From NCBI GenBank assembly GCA_045106335.1, contig JBGCEM010000024.1, forward strand, positions 1 to 64,000: DNA of 64,000 nt, in the 5' to 3' direction. The stretch comes from Aliishimia sp045106335. GTDB lineage: Bacteria > Pseudomonadota > Alphaproteobacteria > Rhodobacterales > Rhodobacteraceae. Below are positions 42,474 through 51,447 of the stretch, piece by piece. Every line of letters starts with the position of its first letter. Position 1 is the stretch's first letter. Position numbers and translations under genes: made by a program. The notes under the pieces are model-generated. The model did not search any database, was not told where the DNA came from, and saw only the letters and a list, made by a program, of their open reading frames with translations.

Positions 42474-42541
42474 AGTCCTATCAAGCCGCAAAACCACTGC
42501 CTGAGTCAACACAAAGGGTGTTAACCTTTTTAAACGTTTGT

Positions 42542-43303
42542 TCAGCTAATTCTGAAGTTGTCGCCCAGGTAAACCCGCCGAACGTTTTCATTTTGAACGA
42601 CGTCTTCGGGCGTTCCAGACATCAAAACTTGTCCATCATGCAGGATATAGGCGCGGTCTACGATCCCGAGTGTTTCGCGGACATTGTGATCTGTAATCAA
42701 GACACCGATACCGCGATTCTTCAGGTCCGCGACGAGACTGCGAATGTCACCAACTGAGATCGGATCCACACCCGCAAAGGGTTCATCGAGCAGCAAATAG
42801 TTCGGGCGGGCTGCCAAACAGCGGGCAATTTCGACACGCCGTCGCTCGCCTCCGGAGAGGGCCAAAGCTGGTGCCCGGCGCAAGTGTTCTATCGAGAACT
42901 CGCCCAAAAGCTCTTCCAGCCGTTCGCGACGTTTGTGTCGATTGGATTCGGCAATATCCAGAATCGCCATGATATTATCTTCGACGCTTAAACCCCGAAA
43001 AATACTGTTTTCTTGAGGCAGATACCCAATCCCCAGCTGCGCACGGCGGTACATAGGCATAAGCGTTACATTTGTTCCATCGACGATAACAGTGCCGCCT
43101 TCTGGTGTCACAAGCCCTGCGATTGTATAGAAGGTTGTGGTCTTGCCGGATCCATTTGGCCCTAAAAGTGCAACGACTTCCCCGCGATCCAATGACATGG
43201 ACACATCGCGGATCACGACCTTTTTGCGATAGGATTTGCGCAAATGATCGATGCGCAACCCTTGAGTGCCCTGCGTCATCGAAAGTTTCGGGCCTTGGCC
43301 CAT
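42542..43303 (-). CDS. lptB: Lipopolysaccharide export ATP-binding protein LptB
   Basis: This 253-residue ABC ATPase has Walker A GPNGSGKTT, signature ALSGGERRRVEIARCLA and Walker B YLLLDEPFAGVDPISV, with the LptB-like IDHLRKSYRKKVVIRDVS start. It powers LPS extraction from the inner membrane by LptFG. It lies one base after lptA, in the same leftward lptC-lptA-lptB run. Confidence 0.97.
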   Translation of the reverse strand: MGQGPKLSMTQGTQGLRIDHLRKSYRKKVVIRDVSMSLDRGEVVALLGPNGSGKTTTFYTIAGLVTPEGGTVIVDGTNVTLMPMYRRAQLGIGYLPQENSIFRGLSVEDNIMAILDIAESNRHKRRERLEELLGEFSIEHLRRAPALALSGGERRRVEIARCLAARPNYLLLDEPFAGVDPISVGDIRSLVADLKNRGIGVLITDHNVRETLGIVDRAYILHDGQVLMSGTPEDVVQNENVRRVYLGDNFRIS

Positions 43304-43304
43304 C

Positions 43305-43799
43305 TTAATTATTGCTTTTGGGCTGCAAAATACTTTTGACGCGGCCCTGCATCAACGCGGTGCCGTCATCCAGTTGAACGGTCATACGATCAGATGTGAT
43401 GGCGTTTGGGCCTTGTGTTAAAAGGACATCGCCTGTCATCAGAATGACGCCGTCCCCTAAAGTATAGTCGGCGCGCTCTCCCTCGGCGGCGTCCGGTCCG
43501 CTTAGCAAAGTTACACCGCCAGTAGCCTCTATCCGATCGATTTCTGACTGATCTTCATTGTAAATGACCAAAACACTGGGTGCAGCCAGCTGCATCTCGC
43601 CTTGAACGACAACTACATTTCCAGTGAATAAAGCCGTACCAACATTTTGATCCACGTCCAGCTGATCCGAGGTCACCTCGACCGGTTGATCTGTATCCTG
43701 GGCGCCATTTCCAAAGCCGACTGACGTACCTTGGGCGCTCGCCAGACCGGCAAGATTAAGAAGACAAAAAGTTAATACGAATGCGTAGAGCTTTTTCAT
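43305..43799 (-). CDS. lptA: Lipopolysaccharide transport periplasmic protein LptA
   Basis: This 164-residue OstA-type protein has a signal peptide (KKLYAFVLTFCLLNLAGLASA) and a beta-jellyroll core (PVEVTSDQLDVDQNVGTALF, TGNVVVVQG, NAITSDRMTVQLDDGTALMQG). LptA polymers bridge the periplasm and pass LPS to the outer membrane. The lptC stop is directly before its start, so the two are tightly linked. Confidence 0.94.
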   Translation of the reverse strand: MKKLYAFVLTFCLLNLAGLASAQGTSVGFGNGAQDTDQPVEVTSDQLDVDQNVGTALFTGNVVVVQGEMQLAAPSVLVIYNEDQSEIDRIEATGGVTLLSGPDAAEGERADYTLGDGVILMTGDVLLTQGPNAITSDRMTVQLDDGTALMQGRVKSILQPKSNN

Positions 43800-44399
43800 T
43801 TAGTCACCATGTTTCGGCGTATATAGCAGCTTCACATCACCTGAGAAGCGAATTTGCAGACCAGAGCCCGCATTTTGGCTATTAATCCTCATGGATTGAG
43901 CCGTCAGCGTGGTTTTGGGGCCATCAACGCGCACAGGCCCGGGCGAAATCAACGTGGCTTCAGACAGCTGCGACATCATCTGCTGGCTGCGCAAAATATA
44001 GCCATCTGTGCTGGTCACGACGACATCCCCGATCAGCGTCGCATTATCAGCAAAAGCGCTGAATTCGGCAGTGTTTGATACCAAATCAACATGCCCGCCT
44101 GACTGGAAATCCAGGCGTCCCGTGACGTCAAAGGCCTCATTCGCGCCGTTCAGGCTTGTGATAAGTTGTTCAGCTGTGAACGTGACTTCGTTGCCATTTC
44201 CGGACAAGCCAGAAAACACGGGCCGCGTCACACGTTTGTTTTTCACCCGTTCTGCAACTTCTTGCGCGGCAAATGGAATGGTTTTGCCAGGTTCGACGCG
44301 TGAAGACACCAGAAACAGCGTTGACAGGATGCCCAGCGCAATCAGGGGCAAAGCGATCCGCAAGACAAAAATTAGCCGAGAATAGGGGTCCGCTTCCAT
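43800..44399 (-). CDS. lptC: LPS export ABC transporter periplasmic protein LptC
   Basis: This 199-residue protein has one N-terminal membrane segment (LIFVLRIALPLIALGILSTL) and an OstA-like periplasmic beta-jellyroll, as in LptC. It receives LPS from LptBFG and hands it to LptA. It abuts lptA without a gap and begins six bases after the kdsD stop. Low sequence conservation is normal for LptC; gene order makes the call secure. Confidence 0.92.
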   Translation of the reverse strand: MEADPYSRLIFVLRIALPLIALGILSTLFLVSSRVEPGKTIPFAAQEVAERVKNKRVTRPVFSGLSGNGNEVTFTAEQLITSLNGANEAFDVTGRLDFQSGGHVDLVSNTAEFSAFADNATLIGDVVVTSTDGYILRSQQMMSQLSEATLISPGPVRVDGPKTTLTAQSMRINSQNAGSGLQIRFSGDVKLLYTPKHGD

Positions 44400-44405
44400 G
44401 CGCGC

Positions 44406-45356
44406 TTATCCCAATCCAACGCGCAAACAATCATGAATATGCAAGAACCCCGTTGGTTTGGAATTGTCCGTCACAAACAGACAGGTAATTTTATGAGTGT
44501 TCATGACATTAACCGCTTCTTCCGCCAGTGCACCGGGACCGATCGTCGTTGGGTTATGGGTCATAACGTCTTGCGCAGTTAGGTCTAAAAGGCCGTCCAT
44601 ATGCCGCCGTAAATCCCCATCCGTTATGATACCAACTAAAGCCCGATTCGAAGCTTGCACGCCAACAACACCAAAACCCTTTTGGCTGATTTCCAACAAC
44701 GCGTCCGACATCGGCGTGTCGGGGGGCACAAGGGGCAAGGCCACATCCCGGTGCATCAAGTCCTGAACGCGGCTCAGCTGCGCGCCCAGTTTGCCACCGG
44801 GATGAAAGTCGCGGAAATGTTCGGCGGTGAAGCTGCGGTGTTCCATTAAGGCGATCGCCAGTGCGTCGCCCAAAGCTAAGGTCATTGTTGTGGAGGATGT
44901 TGGTACGACACCGGTGCCGCAGGCTTCTGGTTCACGGGGCAGCATCAGGACAATGTCAGATTGCGTGGCCAAAGCGCTGGATTTGCGGCTGCTCATCCCG
45001 ATCAAAGGGATCCCAAAGCGACGACTATAAGCGATCAGATTGGCCAATTCGGGCGCCTCGCCAGAATTCGAAATGGCTACAACACAATCGTCTTTGGTGA
45101 TCATGCCCAGATCACCATGGCTTGCTTCAGCGGGATGCACGAATTGCGAAGGGGTGCCTGTGCTAGCCAAGGTAGCGGCGATCTTGCGCGCGATATGACC
45201 GGATTTCCCAATCCCCGTCACGATTACGCGACCGCGTGTGCCGATGATCTGCTGCACGGCCTGATCAAAGCCATCATCCAACTGCGCGGCCAGTTTGTTT
45301 AACGCAACAGCTTCGGCGTCAATGACGCGGCGCGCAGTGTCCTGATAGCGGCTCAT
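44406..45356 (-). CDS. kdsD: Arabinose-5-phosphate isomerase
   Basis: This 316-residue protein has an N-terminal SIS sugar-isomerase domain (GRVIVTGIGKSGHIARKIA, HPAEASHGDLGMI) and two C-terminal CBS repeats (about residues 200-316). KdsD/KpsF converts ribulose-5-phosphate to arabinose-5-phosphate, the first step of Kdo synthesis, so it fits beside lptCAB and upstream of KdsB action. Its start overlaps the RNase D stop by four bases (ATGA). Confidence 0.95.
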   Translation of the reverse strand: MSRYQDTARRVIDAEAVALNKLAAQLDDGFDQAVQQIIGTRGRVIVTGIGKSGHIARKIAATLASTGTPSQFVHPAEASHGDLGMITKDDCVVAISNSGEAPELANLIAYSRRFGIPLIGMSSRKSSALATQSDIVLMLPREPEACGTGVVPTSSTTMTLALGDALAIALMEHRSFTAEHFRDFHPGGKLGAQLSRVQDLMHRDVALPLVPPDTPMSDALLEISQKGFGVVGVQASNRALVGIITDGDLRRHMDGLLDLTAQDVMTHNPTTIGPGALAEEAVNVMNTHKITCLFVTDNSKPTGFLHIHDCLRVGLG

Positions 45357-45967
45357 GAATGGGCAAAAATATCCGTATCAGGCCACCCAGCCAGATCCAG
45401 TTTGGCGCGTGTCGGCAGGAAATCAAAACAAGCTTGCGCCAATTCCGCGCGCCCTTCACGTTCCAACCGAATGTTCAGCTCTTCGCGCAAACGGTGCAAG
45501 TACAGCACGTCGGACGCCGCGTAACTCAACTGCGCCTCGCTAAGCGTGTCCGTTCCCCAATCGCTGGATTGTTGCTGTTTGGAAATATCCACATCCAGCA
45601 ACTCATGCAGTAGGTTTTTCAAACCGTGGCGGTCTGTATAGGTGCGGATCAAGCGGCTTGCGATTTTGGTGCAATAGACGGGTGCCGTGAGCGCGCCGAA
45701 GGCATTGTACATCGCAGCAATATCAAAGCGTCCGAAATGGAACATCTTCAGTACATCGGGATTTTCCAGCAGGGTGCACAGATTTGGTGCTTCGGTTTGA
45801 CCCAATTCGATCTGCACCATATGCGCGTGCCCATCGCCGCCGGACAGTTGCACAACACACAGCCTGTCGCGATGCGGGTTTAATCCCATAGTTTCACAGT
45901 CAATGGCCACACTTGGCCCCAGGTCGAGCCCATCGGGCAAGTCGCGTTTGTAAAGATGATTTGTCAT
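45353..45967 (-). CDS. rnd: Ribonuclease D, short form
   Basis: This 204-residue 3'-5' exonuclease has the DEDDy pattern: VAIDCETMGL (Asp and Glu), FGRFDIAAMYNAF (Asp) and YAASDVLYLHRLREEL (Tyr and Asp). It lacks the HRDC domains of the E. coli enzyme, which is the normal alphaproteobacterial form. It trims structured RNA, such as tRNA precursors. It overlaps kdsD by four bases. Confidence 0.92.
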   Translation of the reverse strand: MTNHLYKRDLPDGLDLGPSVAIDCETMGLNPHRDRLCVVQLSGGDGHAHMVQIELGQTEAPNLCTLLENPDVLKMFHFGRFDIAAMYNAFGALTAPVYCTKIASRLIRTYTDRHGLKNLLHELLDVDISKQQQSSDWGTDTLSEAQLSYAASDVLYLHRLREELNIRLEREGRAELAQACFDFLPTRAKLDLAGWPDTDIFAHS

Positions 45968-46025
45968 GAACGTCCTATATCCTTGCTGGGGCCAATGGGG
46001 AAGGCTCCGTTCAGGGGGAATAACA

Positions 46026-46808
46026 TCACTCAGGCTTCAATTCGTTTAATTTTGGGCGGGGCAGGCGCTGTAAAAGCGTATTAACTTCGTGGCGGCATTG
46101 ATGGCCAGGCCAATTGTGTCCGGTTAAAGCGGGCGGCAGATAGGGATGACGCAGCACAAGCCGACGCCAATAATGCACGCCAAGCGCACGGATCACGGCT
46201 GTTTGATGCGGATCGGGTTGCGGGCAGTCGGATAAGGTCAAATTCACACGACTAAGCGCCGTTGCAAGCTGTGAAAATTCCATCGTGATGTCGGCCGAAA
46301 TCACCTGCGTGCTTAGCCACTCAGGCGCATCTGTGCCCTGCAAAGTTACGCAAGGCGGGATTGGTTCAATGCCATTGGCGGCGATAAAGAGGCGGGGCAT
46401 CACTTGCACGGCACCGGCGCTTTCAAGCCTGTGTCGAAGGTCGCTATCGCTGTTGGGGGTCAAAATCATGACCCAATCCTGCGGCATATCCTCTAGCGGG
46501 CTATAGATCAGGTCATACACAGACTTCGTCAATTGACGGCCATAGCTGGTCAAGGAATGCAGCGAGGTGCGCCCGGACTTTGCGGATTGGATCCAATTAT
46601 CTTTGCGCAGACGATGCAGCGCGACGCGGACGGCCTCGGGCTTTAGACCCATACTATCGGTTAAATGCGTCAGAACAGGCCCGCCAATGCAATCGCCCTC
46701 ATCGGGTGTCAGATCGCCAAACACAGTCACTAATAGGGACCAAACGCGTGGTGTGTCCAAATTGGTAAAAGCGCTGAGCGCGGGATGCGGGGCGGGGCTA
46801 GTAGGCAT
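46026..46808 (-). CDS. paaX: Phenylacetic acid degradation regulator PaaX
   Basis: This 260-residue protein fits the GntR-like PaaX repressor: an N-terminal winged helix (VWSLLVTVFGDLTPDEGDCI, LKPEAVRVALHRLRKDNW) and a C-terminal ligand-binding domain. PaaX represses paa genes until phenylacetyl-CoA is present. Its start overlaps the paaZ stop by 11 bases, so repressor and pathway are co-expressed, which gives a feedback loop. Spaced dyads before the leading thiolase gene (53676-53728) are candidate operators. Confidence 0.94.
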   Translation of the reverse strand: MPTSPAPHPALSAFTNLDTPRVWSLLVTVFGDLTPDEGDCIGGPVLTHLTDSMGLKPEAVRVALHRLRKDNWIQSAKSGRTSLHSLTSYGRQLTKSVYDLIYSPLEDMPQDWVMILTPNSDSDLRHRLESAGAVQVMPRLFIAANGIEPIPPCVTLQGTDAPEWLSTQVISADITMEFSQLATALSRVNLTLSDCPQPDPHQTAVIRALGVHYWRRLVLRHPYLPPALTGHNWPGHQCRHEVNTLLQRLPRPKLNELKPE

Positions 46809-48840
46809 TCATGGTCAACAATTCATATTCGGCCACACGCTCATCATCTTGATTGGTTAGGCTCACATGCCAGCGGACCTCTCCATACTCTTCATTGCGC
46901 GGCGTTTTGGCTTTGACAGTCAGATCCACTTGGATTGCATCCCCGGGCGATACTGGCTTCATGAATCGCAGATTGTCCAAACCAGTATTTGCCAGAACAG
47001 GGCCAGGATCGGGTTGCACGAACAGACCCGCTGCAAAACTCAGCAGCAAATACCCATGTGCGACGCGGCCCGGAAAGAACGGATTGGCGCGTGCGGCGTC
47101 CTCATCCATGTGGGCATAAAACGTGTCACCTGTGAAATGCGCGAATGTCTCGATATCTTGCAACGTCACGGTGCGTTGATCAGTGTGCAAAGTGTCGCCA
47201 ATGGTGACGTCGTGAAAGCTGCGGGTGAACGGGTGTGGCTTATTAGGCTCAGTTGTCGCGCCTGGCGTCCAAGTGTTTGTGATCTTGGACAAGATATCGG
47301 GGCTGCCTTGAATGGCTGTACGTTGCATGAAATGCATGACCCCGCGCACACCGCCCAGTTCTTCGCCGCCACCCGCGCGCCCCGGCCCGCCATGCACCAT
47401 ATGTGGCAGCGGTGATCCATGCCCTGTCGCCTCGGCCATTGAGGCGCGGTTGTTGAAATAGAGACGCCCGTGGAACGCTGCTGCGCCCACGGTGATCTCG
47501 CGCGCTACATCTGCGTCATTCGTGATAACTGAGGCAACCAAACTGCCCTGGCCTTTATTCACCAACTCAATCGCATGGGGCACATCGCGGTAGCCCATCA
47601 CTGTGGACACAGGGCCGAACGCTTCGGTGTCATGAACGCGCTGGGCTGCATCTGGGTTTTCGCAGTGAAACAGCATCGGCGGCAGGAACGCGCCTTGGGC
47701 CATACCATCGCCCGTCGGTTCAAAGGCGTCAAAATCCCCAAGAACACGTGTGGCCTCAGTTCCGATCTGGGCGGCCTTGTCGAGCACATCGCGTTTTTGG
47801 GCCTGTGACACCAAAGCGCCCATGTCGGTTTCTGGGGCGCGGGGATCCCCAATTCGGATCTGTTCCAGCTTCGCCTTCAAGCCATCCAAAACAGGCTCTA
47901 ACAATGGGTCAGGGACGAAAATGCGTCGGATTGCTGTACATTTCTGTCCGGCTTTGGCTGTCATTTCCTGACCGACCTCTTTGAGGAACAGATCGAATTC
48001 CGGCGTGCCCGGCGCGGCATCTGGACCTAGGATCGAGGCATTCAAACTATCCTGCTCAGCCGTAAACCGGACCGAATTGGCCAATATATTCTGATGCCCG
48101 CGCAGCTTTAGCGCCGTATCGGCAGAGCCGGTAAACGTCACGACATCTTGGCAGCTTACATGGTCCAAAATGTCGCCGATCCCACCCGTGATGAGCTGCA
48201 GCGCGCCTTCTGGCAGCAACCCGCTATCCAGCATGATCCGCACGCAGGCTTCGGTCACATAGCACGTGGTCGTGGCCGGTTTTACAATCGCAGGCATCCC
48301 TGCCAACCACGTGGGGGCCAGTTTTTCTAGCATGCCCCAAACTGGGAAGTTGAACGCATTAATATGCATCGCGCAGCCCTGCAAGGGCGCGCAAATATGG
48401 CGCCCCAAGAACTGCCCATCGCGGCTCAATTGCTCGGGCGGGCCATCGATATAGACATGGCCATCTGGCATCTCGCGCCGCCCTTTTGAGGCAAAAACCA
48501 GCATCGTTCCGATCCCGCCATCGATGTCGATCTTATGATCGCGCAGCGTCGCGCCGGTGTCATAGCTGAGCTCGTACAAAGCTTGGCGATGTTCACGCAA
48601 ATGAAGCGCCAGCGCCTTGAGCATCCGCGCACGGTCATGGAATGTCATTTTGCGCAAAGCAGGCCCGCCCACCGTCGCGCCCCAGCCCAACATATCCGCA
48701 AAGGGTAAGGCGTCGTTCCCGGCCTCGGCAATTGGTTGGCCGGTCAGCGCACTGGCAATGCTGCGCGCACCGGGGCCCGGGTCAAACCAAGTGCCCGTCG
48801 CAAAGCTTTGAACCGGACGAATTGTAGTGTCTTTGGGCAT
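46798..48840 (-). CDS. paaZ: Bifunctional oxepin-CoA hydrolase / semialdehyde dehydrogenase PaaZ
   Basis: This 680-residue enzyme has an N-terminal aldehyde dehydrogenase domain (catalytic Cys in AKAGQKCTAIRR, Glu region VRFTAEQDSLNASILG) and a C-terminal MaoC-like hydratase domain (HFTGDTFYAHMDEDAARANP, then GRVAHGYLLLS). PaaZ opens oxepin-CoA and oxidises the semialdehyde to 3-oxo-5,6-dehydrosuberyl-CoA. The hydratase has the expected Asp and His. It follows paaE after a 36-base gap with a GGAG ribosome site. Confidence 0.96.
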   Translation of the reverse strand: MPKDTTIRPVQSFATGTWFDPGPGARSIASALTGQPIAEAGNDALPFADMLGWGATVGGPALRKMTFHDRARMLKALALHLREHRQALYELSYDTGATLRDHKIDIDGGIGTMLVFASKGRREMPDGHVYIDGPPEQLSRDGQFLGRHICAPLQGCAMHINAFNFPVWGMLEKLAPTWLAGMPAIVKPATTTCYVTEACVRIMLDSGLLPEGALQLITGGIGDILDHVSCQDVVTFTGSADTALKLRGHQNILANSVRFTAEQDSLNASILGPDAAPGTPEFDLFLKEVGQEMTAKAGQKCTAIRRIFVPDPLLEPVLDGLKAKLEQIRIGDPRAPETDMGALVSQAQKRDVLDKAAQIGTEATRVLGDFDAFEPTGDGMAQGAFLPPMLFHCENPDAAQRVHDTEAFGPVSTVMGYRDVPHAIELVNKGQGSLVASVITNDADVAREITVGAAAFHGRLYFNNRASMAEATGHGSPLPHMVHGGPGRAGGGEELGGVRGVMHFMQRTAIQGSPDILSKITNTWTPGATTEPNKPHPFTRSFHDVTIGDTLHTDQRTVTLQDIETFAHFTGDTFYAHMDEDAARANPFFPGRVAHGYLLLSFAAGLFVQPDPGPVLANTGLDNLRFMKPVSPGDAIQVDLTVKAKTPRNEEYGEVRWHVSLTNQDDERVAEYELLTMNAY

Positions 48841-48876
48841 TGGAAACTCCGGTTTATATGGCTCTAATATGTGGCT

Positions 48877-49941
48877 TTAGTGTTGATCGTAGTCCAGTAT
48901 GATCTTGTCGGACAGGGCGTAGCATTGGCAGGTTAGCACGAAGCCCGCGCGTACTTCATAATCTTCCAGTGCGTGGTTTGTGACCATTTCGGCCTCGCCC
49001 TCAAGCACCTTGGCTTTGCAGGTCGAACACACTCCAGCACGGCAGGCATAGGGCGCATCCAAGCTGTTATTCAGCGCGCCTTGCAGAACATTTTCTTCGC
49101 GCGGCAGGGTGAATTGATGCGCGGTTCCGTCCATAATGACAGTCGTATCGACGCCAACGGATCCGGCGGCCTCTGCACGCTTTTGCACCGCCAACCGCCC
49201 TTGCTGAGACGCGCCGAACAACTCGAATTTGATCTGCTGATCACTCAGGCCATGTGTTTTCAGGGCGCCAGAAATCGCCAGCATCATCGGTTCGGGTCCG
49301 CAAATAAACGCCACATCGACGGTGGTCACACCGACCCAATGTTCAAAAAGGGCGGCGCATTTGTCGGCATCGACGCGCCCGGAAAACAGATCAATATCCT
49401 GATCGCCACTTTCCAGCACATGCAGTACCGTCAAGCGCTGCATATAGCGGTTCTTTAGATCGTCGAGCTCTTCACGGAACATGATCGTGGCGGGCGCGCG
49501 GTTGGCATAGACCAGCGTGATCTGGCTGTCGGGTTCTTGCGACAGAACTGTCTTCGCAATCGACAAGATCGGTGTGATCCCAGACCCACCTGCAAAACAC
49601 AGGTAGGTTTTGGCTTTGTTAGGCTCAATTTCCGTATGAAACGTGCCCATGGGCGGCATGGCATGCAGCGTATCGCCAATGGTCAGATCCGTGTTGGCCC
49701 AGCTTGAAAACGCACCGCCATCGACACGTTTGATCCCGACTTGCAGCAGATCGTCATCAGGGCTGGAACAGATCGAGTAATTCCGGCGCAGCTCAGTGCC
49801 GTCGAAATCCTGGCTGAAGGTCAGATATTGGCCTTGAGTGAACGCAAAAAGCGCTGGATCTTCGGGGCGCAGGGATACGATTACCGCATCGCGGATCGTT
49901 TTGCGGATATCAACAACTGTGAGGGGGTGAAACTGGGCCAT
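48877..49941 (-). CDS. paaE: Phenylacetyl-CoA epoxidase reductase subunit PaaE
   Basis: This 354-residue reductase has an N-terminal FAD/NADPH reductase part (RRNYSICSS, GGSGITPILSIAKT) and a C-terminal plant-type [2Fe-2S] ferredoxin domain (CRAGVCSTCKAKV and a later Cys in LTCQCYAL). It passes electrons to the PaaA di-iron site. The ATG at 49941 overlaps the paaD stop (ATGA); an earlier GTG is unlikely. Confidence 0.95.
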   Translation of the reverse strand: MAQFHPLTVVDIRKTIRDAVIVSLRPEDPALFAFTQGQYLTFSQDFDGTELRRNYSICSSPDDDLLQVGIKRVDGGAFSSWANTDLTIGDTLHAMPPMGTFHTEIEPNKAKTYLCFAGGSGITPILSIAKTVLSQEPDSQITLVYANRAPATIMFREELDDLKNRYMQRLTVLHVLESGDQDIDLFSGRVDADKCAALFEHWVGVTTVDVAFICGPEPMMLAISGALKTHGLSDQQIKFELFGASQQGRLAVQKRAEAAGSVGVDTTVIMDGTAHQFTLPREENVLQGALNNSLDAPYACRAGVCSTCKAKVLEGEAEMVTNHALEDYEVRAGFVLTCQCYALSDKIILDYDQH

Positions 49942-50408
49942 CAGATGCACTTAAAATAGTCAAAGGGTTCTAGGCAGCTCTGGCAACGCCATTGCGCTTT
50001 GCAAGGGGTAGAGCCGAACTGGCTGATTTTTTCCACATTTTGCGAGGCACAATGCGGGCAGGCGCCCGGACCTCCGGCCGGTTGTGGCGGGGCGATCCCG
50101 TAGGCACGCAAATTCGCGCGGCCCTTGTCCGACAGCCAATCCGTGGTCCAAGGCGGGGCGATCTGACGTTTCAAGCGTAGGTGTTCGATGCCCTTTGCAC
50201 GCAGCGCAGTTTCGATGTCCATGTTGATCACCGACGTCGCGGGGCAGCCGGAATAGGTGGGCGTTACGGTGACCTCTAACGTATTCTCAACCCATTCGAC
50301 ATTTCGGATCACGCCCAAATCCATAAGTGAAATCACCGGAATTTCGGGGTCAGGAACGTCATCCAGCCAAGCGCGAATAGCGTCGAGCGATGGTTTGTCC
50401 TCTACCAT
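49941..50408 (-). CDS. paaD: Phenylacetate degradation Fe-S assembly protein PaaD
   Basis: This 155-residue protein has an N-terminal MIP18/DUF59-type domain (LDDVPDPEIPVISLMDLGVI) and a C-terminal Cys-rich tail (CPHCASQNV and WRCQSC). PaaD is thought to assist Fe-S or di-iron maturation for the epoxidase. The ATG at 50408 overlaps the paaC end by seven bases; an upstream start at 50438 is possible but less likely. Confidence 0.93.
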   Translation of the reverse strand: MVEDKPSLDAIRAWLDDVPDPEIPVISLMDLGVIRNVEWVENTLEVTVTPTYSGCPATSVINMDIETALRAKGIEHLRLKRQIAPPWTTDWLSDKGRANLRAYGIAPPQPAGGPGACPHCASQNVEKISQFGSTPCKAQWRCQSCLEPFDYFKCI

Positions 50409-51148
50409 GATGCCCCCGGATAGGCCCGCTGCAACCACTGCATTGTCGCCAGCATATGCCCCAGATGTTCGGAATGGCGTTTGCCAGTTTTCCCACCTTG
50501 ATGGGCGAAATCACTGTCAGGGCGGGTCAAGGTAGCTTCATCCAAAACCTGGGTGAGTGTGACGTCAAAATCGGTGCGAATTTTGTCGGTATCTGGTGCA
50601 ATGCCAGGAAGCGCTGCATCCAGTTGATCGGGCGCATAGCTTTCCCCCACAAAGGGCCACAGCTTGTTCAGAGCCGCTTGCATGCGCGCGTGGCTTTCCT
50701 CGGTGCCGTCCCCCAAGGCGATGACAACATCGCTGGAGCGTTCCAAATGATAGGTGACTTCCTTTAAGGACTTCTGCGCGATTGCGGCAATTTCGTCGTC
50801 TTGGACGCCCGTCAACGCGGTCAAATAGGGCTTATGCCAAGCATCAAACAGGAACTGACGCATCATCGTTTGACCGAAATCCCCGTTGGGTTGTTCGACC
50901 AGCAACAGGTTCCGAAAATCCCAGACATCACGCAAAAAGGCCAGATCATCCGCACTGCGTCCCGCATCTTCGCGTTCCGCCGCAAGCCCCAACCACAGCT
51001 GTGTCTGACCAATCAAATCAAGCGCAACATTCGCCAGCGCGATGTCCTCTTCCAGCACAGGCGCATGGCCGCACCATTCAGACACGCGATGGCCCAAAAC
51101 CAAGGCATTGTCGCCCAACCGCATTAGAAATTCGACAGTTGGGTCCAT
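50402..51148 (-). CDS. paaC: Phenylacetyl-CoA epoxidase subunit PaaC
   Basis: This 248-residue four-helix-bundle protein is the structural, non-catalytic partner of PaaA (FLMRLGDNALVLGHRVSEWC, LWLGLAAEREDAG). It forms the PaaAC core of the epoxidase that converts phenylacetyl-CoA to ring-1,2-epoxyphenylacetyl-CoA. It overlaps paaB and paaD, matching co-translation of the complex. Confidence 0.96.
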   Translation of the reverse strand: MDPTVEFLMRLGDNALVLGHRVSEWCGHAPVLEEDIALANVALDLIGQTQLWLGLAAEREDAGRSADDLAFLRDVWDFRNLLLVEQPNGDFGQTMMRQFLFDAWHKPYLTALTGVQDDEIAAIAQKSLKEVTYHLERSSDVVIALGDGTEESHARMQAALNKLWPFVGESYAPDQLDAALPGIAPDTDKIRTDFDVTLTQVLDEATLTRPDSDFAHQGGKTGKRHSEHLGHMLATMQWLQRAYPGASW

Positions 51149-51432
51149 TACATTTTGCCCGCTTCTTCGGGAATGTCGAAAAAGGTGGGGTGGCGATAAA
51201 TTTTACTGTCGGCGGGATCATACAGCGCTTCTTTATCCGAGGGATCGGCGGCAGTGATCTGCGACGAGGGCACAACCCAAATGCTTAGCCCCTCTTTGCG
51301 CCGCGTGTAGACATCACGCGCGTTCTTCACGGCCATCTCGGCATCTGGTGCGTGCAGGCTGCCCACATGGCGATGCGACATGCCGTGCTGACCACGGATA
51401 AAAACTTCCCAAAGGGGCCAATCATTGGACAT
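51148..51432 (-). CDS. paaB: Phenylacetyl-CoA epoxidase subunit PaaB
   Basis: This 94-residue small subunit reads WPLWEVFIRGQHGMSHRHVG and later AVKNARDVYTRRKEG, as in PaaB, a structural bridging subunit of the epoxidase. It follows paaA after 15 bases and has an AGGAG ribosome site; its stop shares a base with the paaC start. Confidence 0.96.
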   Translation of the reverse strand: MSNDWPLWEVFIRGQHGMSHRHVGSLHAPDAEMAVKNARDVYTRRKEGLSIWVVPSSQITAADPSDKEALYDPADSKIYRHPTFFDIPEEAGKM

Positions 51433-51447
51433 GCGAAGTCTCCTGGT

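Noticed and set aside
42520..42536. CtrA-like TTAA pair near 42520
   Set aside because: The two TTAA half sites are only five bases apart, not seven.
42480..42541. Terminator after lptB
   Set aside because: AACAC/GTGTT can form only a five-base stem with a poor tail; too weak to call.
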